From Helicobacter sp. 11S02596-1 (GTDB lineage: Bacteria > Campylobacterota > Campylobacteria > Campylobacterales > Helicobacteraceae), in contig NZ_MLAM01000009.1 of assembly GCF_002272825.1 (NCBI RefSeq), forward strand, positions 1-64,000: a stretch of DNA of 64,000 nt. Reading direction: 5' to 3'. Below, piece by piece: positions 1-7,272 of the stretch (positions within the stretch are counted from its first letter, which is position 1; the number at the start of each line of letters is the position of its first letter). The position numbers were made by a program, and so were the translations under genes. The notes below the pieces were generated by a model. The model made no database searches, had not been told where the DNA came from, and worked only from the letters and a program-made list of their open reading frames with translations.

Positions 1-134
1 GAATAACCCTGTGCTTTAGGAGCGAAGCGGGGATTTATTCCCTGCGTAGCGGTCTTCAGATTCACAACGTGAATCGAGTAAAAAATAGATGTAGCGGTCT
101 TCAGGTTTGTTCTTAACAAACCGAGTAAAACATA
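1..134 (+). repeat. dispersed hairpin repeat, one full unit plus one partial unit
   Basis: First unit: CTTTAGGAGCG, then hairpin 1 (27-33 paired with 39-45, one G-T pair), the linker TAGCGGTCTTCA, then hairpin 2 (59-65 paired with 69-75) and GAGTAAAAAAT. A second, partial unit follows at 90-134, with the same linker and a different hairpin 2 (104-111 paired with 115-122). The same fixed pieces with different stems recur near 30.0, 30.5, 30.9, 55.6, 56.1 and 56.4 kb. It lies just past the 3' end of the lipoprotein gene on the other strand. Function unknown. Confidence 0.8.
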
Positions 135-142
135 ATATTTTT

Positions 143-739
143 CTAAGGTGTGTCCTCTTGATAATCATCAATCGCGATAACAACGCCCGTGCTCATATTG
201 CGAAAAAGCGTATGCCCGGGTTTGCGTTCATAAAAAATAATCTCACCACTCTTTTGGAATCTCTGGATCAGCGTGTTATCTGGACCAATAACCTTGCCAA
301 TGCCCCCAAATATATCTTTTCCTAATAAAATATCTTCAAACAAATCCCCATAGCTAACCTTGCCAAAGAAATTTTTTGCAGCCGGCCATTTGCGGTAACA
401 ATCATTCAAAAAGCAGATTTTAGATTTTTCGATACGGATAGAGCCGATACTCCTGCCAAGCTTGAAAAGCTCAAGCTCAATGGCATCTGGGCGGGTATGC
501 AAAATACCATAATCATAAAAGCGAAACATCGGGGTTTTGATGGTGATGAGTTTAAACTCAGGGGGTGGTTGCTTGGCTTTTGCCTCTTGGGCTTCTCGGG
601 CTTGCTTTTCAAGCACCTCTTTGGGGGGCTTGTTGGTAAAAAAATCGCTCATAGAAGCACAAGAGACCAAAAAAATAGGGAGAAGCACCGCCCCGAAGAA
701 TGCGGGGAAATGCCGAAAGATTGCGTTTAAAAAAGGCAT
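143..739 (-). CDS. putative outer-membrane lipoprotein, possible flagellar partner of the LPP20 protein
   Basis: About 198 residues. The ATG at 739 is chosen because it gives a compact signal peptide ending in a lipobox (LVSC, then AS), so lipidation of the Cys by the Lgt/Lsp/Lnt pathway is expected. An upstream in-frame ATG at 784 would add 15 residues and overlap the preceding gene. The mature part starts with a charged, Ala/Lys/Glu-rich stretch and continues as a globular domain that I do not recognise. It begins one base after the stop of the LPP20-family gene, so the two are co-transcribed. In H. pylori, as I remember, a lipoprotein gene sits next to the LPP20-type flgP, so a role near the flagellar motor is possible but inferred only from that pairing. 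Confidence 0.72.
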   Translation of the reverse strand: MPFLNAIFRHFPAFFGAVLLPIFLVSCASMSDFFTNKPPKEVLEKQAREAQEAKAKQPPPEFKLITIKTPMFRFYDYGILHTRPDAIELELFKLGRSIGSIRIEKSKICFLNDCYRKWPAAKNFFGKVSYGDLFEDILLGKDIFGGIGKVIGPDNTLIQRFQKSGEIIFYERKPGHTLFRNMSTGVVIAIDDYQEDTP

Positions 740-740
740 T

Positions 741-1403
741 TTAGCTATTAGCACCGCTAAGGGCTCGATGCCATACCCTGCCATCTAGTTTGAGTTCCAT
801 ACTGACTTGGCATAGCCCATCTTTATAGACGGTCTCTGTGATTTCAGCGTTGCGGATGAGTGCTTGGACTTTTGTCTTGATGGTGGAGTTTTGGAGCACC
901 ATATCCCGCACGGTATCTTGGGCATTCACACGGATACCATACATTTTTTCGCCCAGTTGCCTGTAAGCATCAACAATCGCAGCCCGCTTCGCAAGGGCTA
1001 GGGCTTGAGATGGTGAGATGGTCCATTCAGGGGCGACACCCATCCCTACAGCACTCAGCTCAATAACATTGGTTGGGGTGAGGATAGGTGTATTAGGGAT
1101 CATCGGCTCAGAGTTTCTCGGTGCGATCGATTCATTGGAGTTATCAAAGCGTGTATCGGGCAATGGCGCTTGGTTTGCGTAATCATTTTGGTGCATATTG
1201 GGGTTTGAGCCAATGCCAGCGTTTAGGTTGGGATTACTAAAACCTGTAGGCGGATAAACAGGTGCTTGAATACCACCAGGTTGATACACTGCAGATGGCG
1301 GGATAAGGCTCGTATCATCGCCGGGATTTACCAATGAATTACACCCTGCCAATGCGATAGTCGCTACTAAAAAAGCCGAACCGTTCAATAACCTTCTTGT
1401 CAT
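741..1403 (-). CDS. LPP20-family lipoprotein, FlgP-like
   Basis: About 220 residues from the ATG at 1403, which has AAGGAT upstream; a longer in-frame start at 1454 lacks this. The signal peptide ends in a lipobox (ALAGC). Residues about 25-105 are Pro/Asn-rich and look disordered. The last 110 residues carry the LPP20 domain, with the typical run ALAKRAAIVDAYRQLGEKMYG and the following VRDM and IKTKVQ segments. LPP20 proteins in this phylum include Lpp20 and the flagellar basal-disk protein FlgP. Domain and lipidation are clear. The choice between FlgP and another LPP20 paralogue is not certain from sequence alone. Confidence 0.8.
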   Translation of the reverse strand: MTRRLLNGSAFLVATIALAGCNSLVNPGDDTSLIPPSAVYQPGGIQAPVYPPTGFSNPNLNAGIGSNPNMHQNDYANQAPLPDTRFDNSNESIAPRNSEPMIPNTPILTPTNVIELSAVGMGVAPEWTISPSQALALAKRAAIVDAYRQLGEKMYGIRVNAQDTVRDMVLQNSTIKTKVQALIRNAEITETVYKDGLCQVSMELKLDGRVWHRALSGANS

Positions 1404-1469
1404 AAAACATCCTTTAAATATTGTTTGGCATTCTCTAAGCAAAAGGCGTGCCAACTTTGTCGGAATATT

Positions 1470-2336
1470 TTATAATGATACCACAGAAGGGCTGAATGCT
1501 TTGGCAACAACAGCCACACAATCGCCTACCCTAAAATGTTTCGCCTCACTCGGTGCAAGCACAATGCGGACAATCGAACCATTACTCAAGACATCAACGA
1601 TGGTGATCAAAGATTGTGGGGTGATTTTGAGAATTTCGCCATTTATCTGGAGTTTGGCACTGAATCGGTCGCTCAAAAACACCTCATCAGGCGTGCCACG
1701 CTTGGCAATCTTGCCATCTTGGAGGCAAATAACCTCATCAGAAAGCTTAAAAACCTCGCCTAAATCGTGGCTAACCAAAAACGCTGTGATACCAAAATGG
1801 GCGATGAGACGTTTGAGTTCCTCTTGGAGCTTGGAGCGCATTTCCCCATCAAGCGCACTTAAGGGCTCATCAAGCAACAAAATATCTGGAGAACTCGCCA
1901 ATGCCCGTGCTAGGGCAACTCGCTGGGCTTGCCCGCCAGAAAGGGCGGTGATTTTTTTCTTTGATAGCCCATCAAGCTCCATCAACGCCATCACTTCTTC
2001 GATACGTGTTTTATCCCCGCTATGCCCAAAAATGATATTTTCATAGACATTCAGATGGGGGAAAAGGGCATAATTTTGAAAAACAAAGCCGATTTTTCTT
2101 TGCTGGATGGGGAGATTGAACCCCTTGTGCGAATCAAAATAAACCCGATTGCCAACGACAATCCTACCCTTATCGGGATTTTCTAGTCCTGATAAGATAC
2201 GCAAAATCGTGGTTTTCCCCGCCCCTGATTTGCCAAATATAGAAAAAAACTTGCCTCTAGGGAGCTTCAGAGAGACTTGCAAGAGGAATGTGCCGTGATT
2301 ACCATCGAGTGTTTTTTCAAAATCCAGCTCGATCAT
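1470..2336 (-). CDS. modC: molybdate ABC transporter ATP-binding protein ModC
   Basis: 288 residues. ATPase of the molybdate importer: Walker A FGKSGAGKTT near residue 35, signature LSGGQAQR near 133, Walker B ILLLDEP, D-loop SALD, and the switch histidine in SHD. The C-terminal 55 residues form one TOBE/Mop-like domain, shorter than the E. coli version with two, which fits the separate TOBE protein encoded two genes upstream. The start overlaps the end of modB by 4 bases, so translation is probably coupled. It is the last gene of the order modA, TOBE, modB, modC, which matches the Campylobacter arrangement as I recall it. Confidence 0.93.
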   Translation of the reverse strand: MIELDFEKTLDGNHGTFLLQVSLKLPRGKFFSIFGKSGAGKTTILRILSGLENPDKGRIVVGNRVYFDSHKGFNLPIQQRKIGFVFQNYALFPHLNVYENIIFGHSGDKTRIEEVMALMELDGLSKKKITALSGGQAQRVALARALASSPDILLLDEPLSALDGEMRSKLQEELKRLIAHFGITAFLVSHDLGEVFKLSDEVICLQDGKIAKRGTPDEVFLSDRFSAKLQINGEILKITPQSLITIVDVLSNGSIVRIVLAPSEAKHFRVGDCVAVVAKAFSPSVVSL

Positions 2337-3022
2337 ATCACGCCCTTGCTGCCTGTTTTTCTATTCATAAAAATCACCGCAAACAAAAGGGCAAAGCTCA
2401 CCACACACAGACTCAAAGCGTATTGATTTGCTAAGGAATAATTTGTCGCTTCTGCTTGGGTATAAATCGCAATGCTCGCCACTCGGGTCTCTCCAGCGAT
2501 ATCTCCCCCAATCATCATCACCACGCCAAATTCCCCAATGGTATGGGCAAAAGTCGTTACCATCGCCATCAAAATGCTCGGCTTGATATTAGGCAACAAA
2601 ACAAAAAATAACGTGCTAGCCTTGCCTTTCCCTAGCGTATAGCTGGCTTCTTTGAGCGATATGGGGAGTGAGATGAGCGCACTTTTGATCGGATTTACCA
2701 TAAAGGGCAAAGAAAAAATCACGCTCCCAAGCACCAATCCCCAAAAGCTAAATACGAGCTTGATTCCCAAAACATTTTGCAAAAATTCCCCAAAAGCAAA
2801 TCGTGGCGAAAATGCCAGCAATAAATAAAACCCCAGCACCGTTGGGGGCAAGATCAAAGGCATCCAAATAAGCGTCTCTAAGATGGTCTTAAACCACCCC
2901 TTAGAAAACGCCAGATAATTCCCCGCAACAATACCAATAGGCAATAAAATGAGCGTGGTAACCACTGCGAGAATAAATGTCAGATACATCGTTTGAAAAA
3001 AATCAGGATCAAACATATTCAA
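2333..3022 (-). CDS. modB: molybdate ABC transporter permease ModB
   Basis: 229 residues with five to six hydrophobic spans, typical of ModB/CysT-type permeases. The EAA loop is visible (EASYTLGKGKASTLFFVLLP, around residues 125-145) and would dock onto ModC. It moves molybdate or tungstate across the inner membrane after delivery by ModA. It overlaps the upstream TOBE gene by 14 bases and modC by 4, so the four genes form one tight operon. A second ATG two codons in is an equally possible start. Confidence 0.92.
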   Translation of the reverse strand: MNMFDPDFFQTMYLTFILAVVTTLILLPIGIVAGNYLAFSKGWFKTILETLIWMPLILPPTVLGFYLLLAFSPRFAFGEFLQNVLGIKLVFSFWGLVLGSVIFSLPFMVNPIKSALISLPISLKEASYTLGKGKASTLFFVLLPNIKPSILMAMVTTFAHTIGEFGVVMMIGGDIAGETRVASIAIYTQAEATNYSLANQYALSLCVVSFALLFAVIFMNRKTGSKGVI

Positions 3023-3401
3023 GCATCACTTCAGAGGATTTCACAAACCAGCCAAATGTTTTACCTACCTCAATGCCAAGCTCATTATAAGCTTCTGCAG
3101 AGATGAGCGCAGAAATTTCTAAACCTTCAAATTCAAAGATCACACGGGCAATCACAGAAGAAACTTCGGTCTTTAGCACCTTGGAGACAAAACGATTGCG
3201 GGCGCTGATTTTGGAATAACTCTTATCGCAAACCATCACTTCGCTTTCTTTAAAAACTGCTTTGAGTTTTTGCCCGCTAGCTAGCCTCTCGCCCTCGCCT
3301 AAAAGCATCGCAGCAATATAGTGGCTTCCAAATGCTAGCTTGACAAATGCGATACCCTCATCATAAGCGATAGAAGCGACTTGACAAGGGATTTTATTCA
3401 T
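3009..3401 (-). CDS. TOBE (Mop-type) molybdate-binding protein of the mod operon
   Basis: 130 residues, cytoplasmic, no signal peptide or membrane span. The second half (about 67-130, from SARNRF to the end) reads as a TOBE/Mop domain, and the first half is a weaker match, so this looks like a tandem of two Mop folds. Such proteins bind molybdate or tungstate oxyanions and serve as storage, or complement the single TOBE of ModC. It overlaps modA by 8 bases and modB by 14. Campylobacter mod operons carry a similar gene at this place. Substrate choice cannot be read from the sequence. Confidence 0.75.
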   Translation of the reverse strand: MNKIPCQVASIAYDEGIAFVKLAFGSHYIAAMLLGEGERLASGQKLKAVFKESEVMVCDKSYSKISARNRFVSKVLKTEVSSVIARVIFEFEGLEISALISAEAYNELGIEVGKTFGWFVKSSEVMLEYV

Positions 3402-4131
3402 TCACGATATACCCATATTTTTTGAATATCGCTTGGGCTTTGGGGCTTAAAATAAAGGCTTCAAACTCTTTGGCTAAGGCATTATCTTTGCCGTGTTCAG
3501 TCAATACTAAGGCTTGATCGATAGGGGCATAGAGGGATTTATCCACCAAGATATAGCTGACATTTTTATCTTGCTTGTCTATCAAGGATAATGCACCAAA
3601 TCCCGCTTGGGCATTGCCAGTAGCGACAAATTGATGGGCTTGGGAGATCGATGAGGCATTAATAAGTTTGGATTTTATCTTGCTAGCCAGATGGGTTTTT
3701 TCCAAGCTTTCTTTAGCCGCACGCCCATAAGGGGCAAGCTCGGGGTTGGGGATAGCGATATGGACGATGTTTTTGTCTGTTAGCATTTCTAATGAAGTGA
3801 TTTTGATTTTAGGATCAGCACTCCAAAGCACCAGCACGCCTTGTGCATAGACCTTTTCTTTTTGTGGGGTTTTGCCCTCCATAAAAAGCTTGTGAGGGAA
3901 CTCCCTATCTGCAGAAACAAACAAATCAATCGGCGCACCTTGAATAATCTGGGCGTAAGCTTTGCCTGATGAAGAATAGCCAATATTGATCTTATCGCCT
4001 GGATGGGTGCTCAAAAATTCTTTTTGAATCTCCCCAAGCGCATAAGCGAGATTTGCCGCTGCAGCGACGTGAATCTCCCTGCCAAAAAGCACCCCAACCA
4101 ACAATAAGCTCGCAAGAAATATTTTTTTCAT
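3394..4131 (-). CDS. modA: periplasmic molybdate-binding protein ModA
   Basis: 245 residues with an N-terminal signal peptide (about residues 1-18, ending near VLFG). The mature protein shows ModA-family landmarks: AAAANLAYALGEI at the N-terminus, GYSSSGKAYAQI, APIDLFVSAD, and AIPNPELAPYGRAA. It delivers molybdate or tungstate to ModBC. AAGGAG stands 6 bases before the ATG. The upstream gap holds a ModE-type palindrome overlapping a TATAAT-like -10, so the operon should be repressed when molybdate is plentiful. Confidence 0.94.
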   Translation of the reverse strand: MKKIFLASLLLVGVLFGREIHVAAAANLAYALGEIQKEFLSTHPGDKINIGYSSSGKAYAQIIQGAPIDLFVSADREFPHKLFMEGKTPQKEKVYAQGVLVLWSADPKIKITSLEMLTDKNIVHIAIPNPELAPYGRAAKESLEKTHLASKIKSKLINASSISQAHQFVATGNAQAGFGALSLIDKQDKNVSYILVDKSLYAPIDQALVLTEHGKDNALAKEFEAFILSPKAQAIFKKYGYIVNE

Positions 4132-4148
4132 AACAATCTCCTTTTTGT

Positions 4149-4176
4149 TTCATTATATAATATTTTATATAACGAT
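4149..4176 (-). promoter_or_regulatory. ModE-box operator over the modA promoter
   Basis: The right half, TATATAACGAT at 4166-4176, matches the E. coli ModE half-site as I know it. The left half, TTCATTATATA at 4149-4159, matches its inverted partner at 9 of 11 positions, with a 6-base spacer. On the minus strand the left half contains TATAAT (4158-4153), a plausible -10 for modA, so bound ModE would block it. The box also covers the last codons of modE. The modE gene next door strengthens the reading. Confidence 0.82.
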
Positions 4177-4557
4177 GGAAGAGGGCGCCAGTTTTGCCTC
4201 CAAAGATAGGATTTTATTTTCCAATTCATCGAAATCTTGGCTTTCTCCCAGATGGGCTTGGAGCTTATCCATCACGCATTCAAGGTGCTTAAAAACCGCT
4301 AATGCTTTTTGGGCTTCAGCAGTTAGCACCGTTCCGCCCCCGCCTTTGCCCCCGCTCTTGGATTGGACCATCGGTTCTTTGGCAAGATGATTCATCCCAT
4401 CAATACTATCCCAAGCGGCTTTGTAGCTCATTTTCATATTTTTAGCAGCTTTGAGAATCGAGCCTGTCGCCCCGATATGCTCAAGAAGCTCTACTTTGCC
4501 TTTTCCTAAGAAATTTTTATTATCTTTTTTTATCCAAAAACGCAAAAAAATCTGCAT
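4165..4557 (-). CDS. modE: ModE-type molybdate-responsive regulator, DNA-binding domain only
   Basis: 130 residues. The N-terminal 75 residues are the winged-helix domain of ModE: GATGSILKAAKNMKMSYKAA for the helix-turn-helix, then WDSIDGMN and the glycine-rich wing (GGKGGGG). E. coli ModE is about twice as long and has two C-terminal Mop domains; here the C-terminus is only about 50 helical residues. Molybdate sensing must therefore differ, perhaps through the separate TOBE protein of the operon (inference). The start at 4557 has AAGGAT upstream. Its 3' end overlaps the ModE box in front of modA. Confidence 0.88.
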   Translation of the reverse strand: MQIFLRFWIKKDNKNFLGKGKVELLEHIGATGSILKAAKNMKMSYKAAWDSIDGMNHLAKEPMVQSKSGGKGGGGTVLTAEAQKALAVFKHLECVMDKLQAHLGESQDFDELENKILSLEAKLAPSSIVI

Positions 4558-4560
4558 TAT

Positions 4561-7167
4561 TCAATCCTTATAATGGTGGCTAATAACCAAAAAATCATCA
4601 ATATGCCCCAAAAACAAATCCACCAATTCAGGCTGGAACTGCTTGCCTTTGAGGTCTTGGATATAGGTGATGACATCACAGAGAGGCCAAGCTTTTTTAT
4701 AAACCCGATCATTACTGATGGCATCAAATACATCGACTAACGCTGTGATTCTACCAAAAAGCGGGATTTCTTCCCCGCTAAGATTATCAGGATAGCCCCC
4801 GCCACCCCACCATTCGTGATGGCTTCTAGCGATCTGAGAAGCAGTCTCTAAAATAATACGATTCGAGCCTTTCAACATCTCTGCACCCAATGTCGTGTGC
4901 GTTTTCATCACCTCAAATTCTTCTGGTGTGAGTTTGCCCGGCTTATTGAGGATAGAATCTGGAATACCGATTTTGCCGATGTCGTGCATTGGCGAGGCGA
5001 TATAAATAAGCTCTTGTTCTTGCGATGTGCAACCATAGAGCTTTGCAAGGAGCTGGGAGTATTCAGCCACCCGCTTGATGTGATTGCCTGTTTCACGGCT
5101 TTTGCCCTCACAAATCGTTCCCATCGTAAAAATAATATCTTTTTGCACGCTTTCGATTTCTTTTTGGGATTGGACAATCTTAGTAATATCTGTCCCTGCT
5201 GCCATAATCTCAAGGGGCTTGCCCGCAAGGTCATAAATATACATCCCCAAAGCATTGACATAAAAACGCTCGCCATCATTGCGACTCCAGCTAATAACGC
5301 CTTTGTAGATACCTTTTTCATTCAAGGCTTTGCCGATGTTTAAAAATTGTTGCTTTTGGGTATCATCTAAAAATTCATAAAGATTTCTCCCCAAAACCTC
5401 GTGAGACTCAAAGCCAAAAACCTCCAAAAACGCCGGGTTGGTATAGATAAAATTGCGCTGTAAATCCAAACGGAAAAGTATCTGGCTACCATCGATGAAA
5501 TTTTCATATTGGCTCAATAGATATTGCTTTTCTTCATCAGAATACTGGAGGAGTTTCACATCGTTTTCAAGCCGTCTTTGCCTCATCTCTTCATCGGTGC
5601 GATCGATTTCACCCACGATATAAGAGAGGATTTGGCGCTTATTATCAAAAACAGCTTTCACAAACGTATTGGTATAATACAAACTCCCATCAGCCCGAAT
5701 ATGGCTCATCTTGCCACTCCAAATGCCATTTCTTTGGAGTGTTGGGACGATTTCATTGAGGGTATAATGCCCCATTTCTGCATTCAAAAATTCCAAAACA
5801 TTTTTGCCTATATGTTGCTCTCGTGGGTAGCCAGAAACCTCGCATATGCGATCATTGACATCAGTGATTTTGAGGTCTTTGTTGATTTCGATATATTGCA
5901 TTGCTTCGGTGATAAGGTCTTTGTAGCTTTTTAGCGAACCACTTGCGACATCAAGCTCCCGAGAAGTTACTTCAGATAAATGCGTGATGGTATTTAAAAT
6001 CGTAGATTCTTCGCTCCATTGTATCTGCATATTTTCTTGGTTGGTCTTAAAATCAAAGGGTTCTTCGCTCAAGATCACCCGTGTATTGGCGAGATTCATC
6101 ATCGCATTGGATTTGGCAAAATGATAGATTTCTCCAAATGTAAAAAACCCGCACACACAATCAGTATCCGTAAAGGCATTCAAAAGCTCATTAATGCCCT
6201 CTAAGCCCAAAAATGAAATCCGCCCGACAGATGAATACATATAAATCGCTTGGGAGTTTTTGGGGCGATGGGCGTCTTCGAACATCAAATCTTTTTTGAC
6301 ATTTTCAAGAAAGCCAAATGAAAATTTCACCGACGCACCCTCAGGGATGATACCCAAAAACGAAATCCCGCCATCATCTTGGACCTTGTCTAACACCCTG
6401 CCGATGAGATTGCCCTCGCTATCTTCAAGCACAAAAGGAAAATTCCAGCCGGTTTTACCCAAATCATCAAGCGCATTTTCCCCAAGATAATGCCCATAAA
6501 TCTCTTTGATGGGGGTGTGATTGATTTCATAGACAACATTTTGAAACGATTTGGTTACCTCAAAACGCAATCCGATGGGACGCCAGCCAAAAATATAGCT
6601 GTTTTGGATATTCAAGACATCTGAATCAATAACAGCACACACCAGCCCATCAACATAAACACCCTGTGTGTTGCCAATAAGCGTGCGGGTGGCTTTGATG
6701 TTGCTCCCTGCAGCTTTCCCACCACACACGACCAGATTTGGGGCAAGGCGGAAGATTTCATTCAAAAACACCTCGCCAGAAACGCTGAAATATTCGATAA
6801 ATACGATCAAAAGTTTTGTTCTTTTGGTGATGAGTTCTGAGATCACGGCTGTAGCCATCTGGGTTTCTTCAAGCTCGGCAGGGAAATAGGCGGTCTTGAC
6901 ATCAGAATGACAAAAACAAGAAATCCCCAAACAAATTTCGCTCAAGACCTTAAATTCAAATGCTTGATGGCAACTTGAGGCAAGCAAAATCTCACAACCA
7001 GGGAGAAGCTCATTCAACACATCGATCAAATATTCAGACATCTCACGCCCCAAAGGACCAAAAACCTGTATAAAATATTTTTCTTTCGCACCCGAATGGA
7101 TTTGGTGGGATTCCAATGCAACTTGAAGCTGTTTTTTATCTTTAAAAATAATATTTACTAATCTCAA
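4561..7167 (-). CDS. FIST-PAS-PAS-HD-GYP sensor, probable cyclic-di-GMP phosphodiesterase
   Basis: 868 residues, no membrane spans. Residues about 15-200 look like FIST_N and 210-355 like FIST_C, a proposed small-ligand sensor. Two PAS domains follow (about 415-530 and 545-665), then an HD-GYP domain (about 675-860) with the metal residues in place: HIKRV, MHDIGK, ARSHHE and GGGGYPD. HD-GYP proteins hydrolyse cyclic-di-GMP, so it should link a cytoplasmic signal to motility or adhesion. The start is TTG at 7167 with AAGGAAAA 6 bases before it; the only upstream frame that could extend it runs into a TAA. A G11 tract (C11 on the coding strand) sits just upstream of the SD site. modE lies 3 bases downstream. 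Confidence 0.9.
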   Translation of the reverse strand: MRLVNIIFKDKKQLQVALESHQIHSGAKEKYFIQVFGPLGREMSEYLIDVLNELLPGCEILLASSCHQAFEFKVLSEICLGISCFCHSDVKTAYFPAELEETQMATAVISELITKRTKLLIVFIEYFSVSGEVFLNEIFRLAPNLVVCGGKAAGSNIKATRTLIGNTQGVYVDGLVCAVIDSDVLNIQNSYIFGWRPIGLRFEVTKSFQNVVYEINHTPIKEIYGHYLGENALDDLGKTGWNFPFVLEDSEGNLIGRVLDKVQDDGGISFLGIIPEGASVKFSFGFLENVKKDLMFEDAHRPKNSQAIYMYSSVGRISFLGLEGINELLNAFTDTDCVCGFFTFGEIYHFAKSNAMMNLANTRVILSEEPFDFKTNQENMQIQWSEESTILNTITHLSEVTSRELDVASGSLKSYKDLITEAMQYIEINKDLKITDVNDRICEVSGYPREQHIGKNVLEFLNAEMGHYTLNEIVPTLQRNGIWSGKMSHIRADGSLYYTNTFVKAVFDNKRQILSYIVGEIDRTDEEMRQRRLENDVKLLQYSDEEKQYLLSQYENFIDGSQILFRLDLQRNFIYTNPAFLEVFGFESHEVLGRNLYEFLDDTQKQQFLNIGKALNEKGIYKGVISWSRNDGERFYVNALGMYIYDLAGKPLEIMAAGTDITKIVQSQKEIESVQKDIIFTMGTICEGKSRETGNHIKRVAEYSQLLAKLYGCTSQEQELIYIASPMHDIGKIGIPDSILNKPGKLTPEEFEVMKTHTTLGAEMLKGSNRIILETASQIARSHHEWWGGGGYPDNLSGEEIPLFGRITALVDVFDAISNDRVYKKAWPLCDVITYIQDLKGKQFQPELVDLFLGHIDDFLVISHHYKD

Positions 7168-7179
7168 GACTTTTCCTTA

Positions 7180-7190
7180 GGGGGGGGGGG
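7180..7190 (-). repeat. G11/C11 homopolymer in the 5' leader of the HD-GYP sensor gene
   Basis: Eleven G on the plus strand (C on the coding strand), ending 12 bases before the TTG start and directly next to the SD site. A -10-like TATAAA lies at 7209-7204, which puts the tract inside the transcribed leader. In its present length it is part of a mini-ORF (ATG at 7193, MPPPPKEKS) whose TGA overlaps the TTG. G/C tracts of this length are known slippage sites in Helicobacter and Campylobacter. Confidence 0.85.
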
Positions 7191-7272
7191 CATAATCATT
7201 AATTTTATAAAAAATACCAAAAATATTTTCTGTTTGGTAGAAAAATTATATCTAAAACTTAAAAAATATCAA

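Noticed and set aside
1-134. REP/RAYT-type element or CRISPR as explanation of the hairpin repeat
   Set aside because: GTAG does precede some hairpins as in REP sequences, but it is AGTG in others and no RAYT transposase is in the window. Spacing is irregular and there are no unique spacers, so it is not a CRISPR array.
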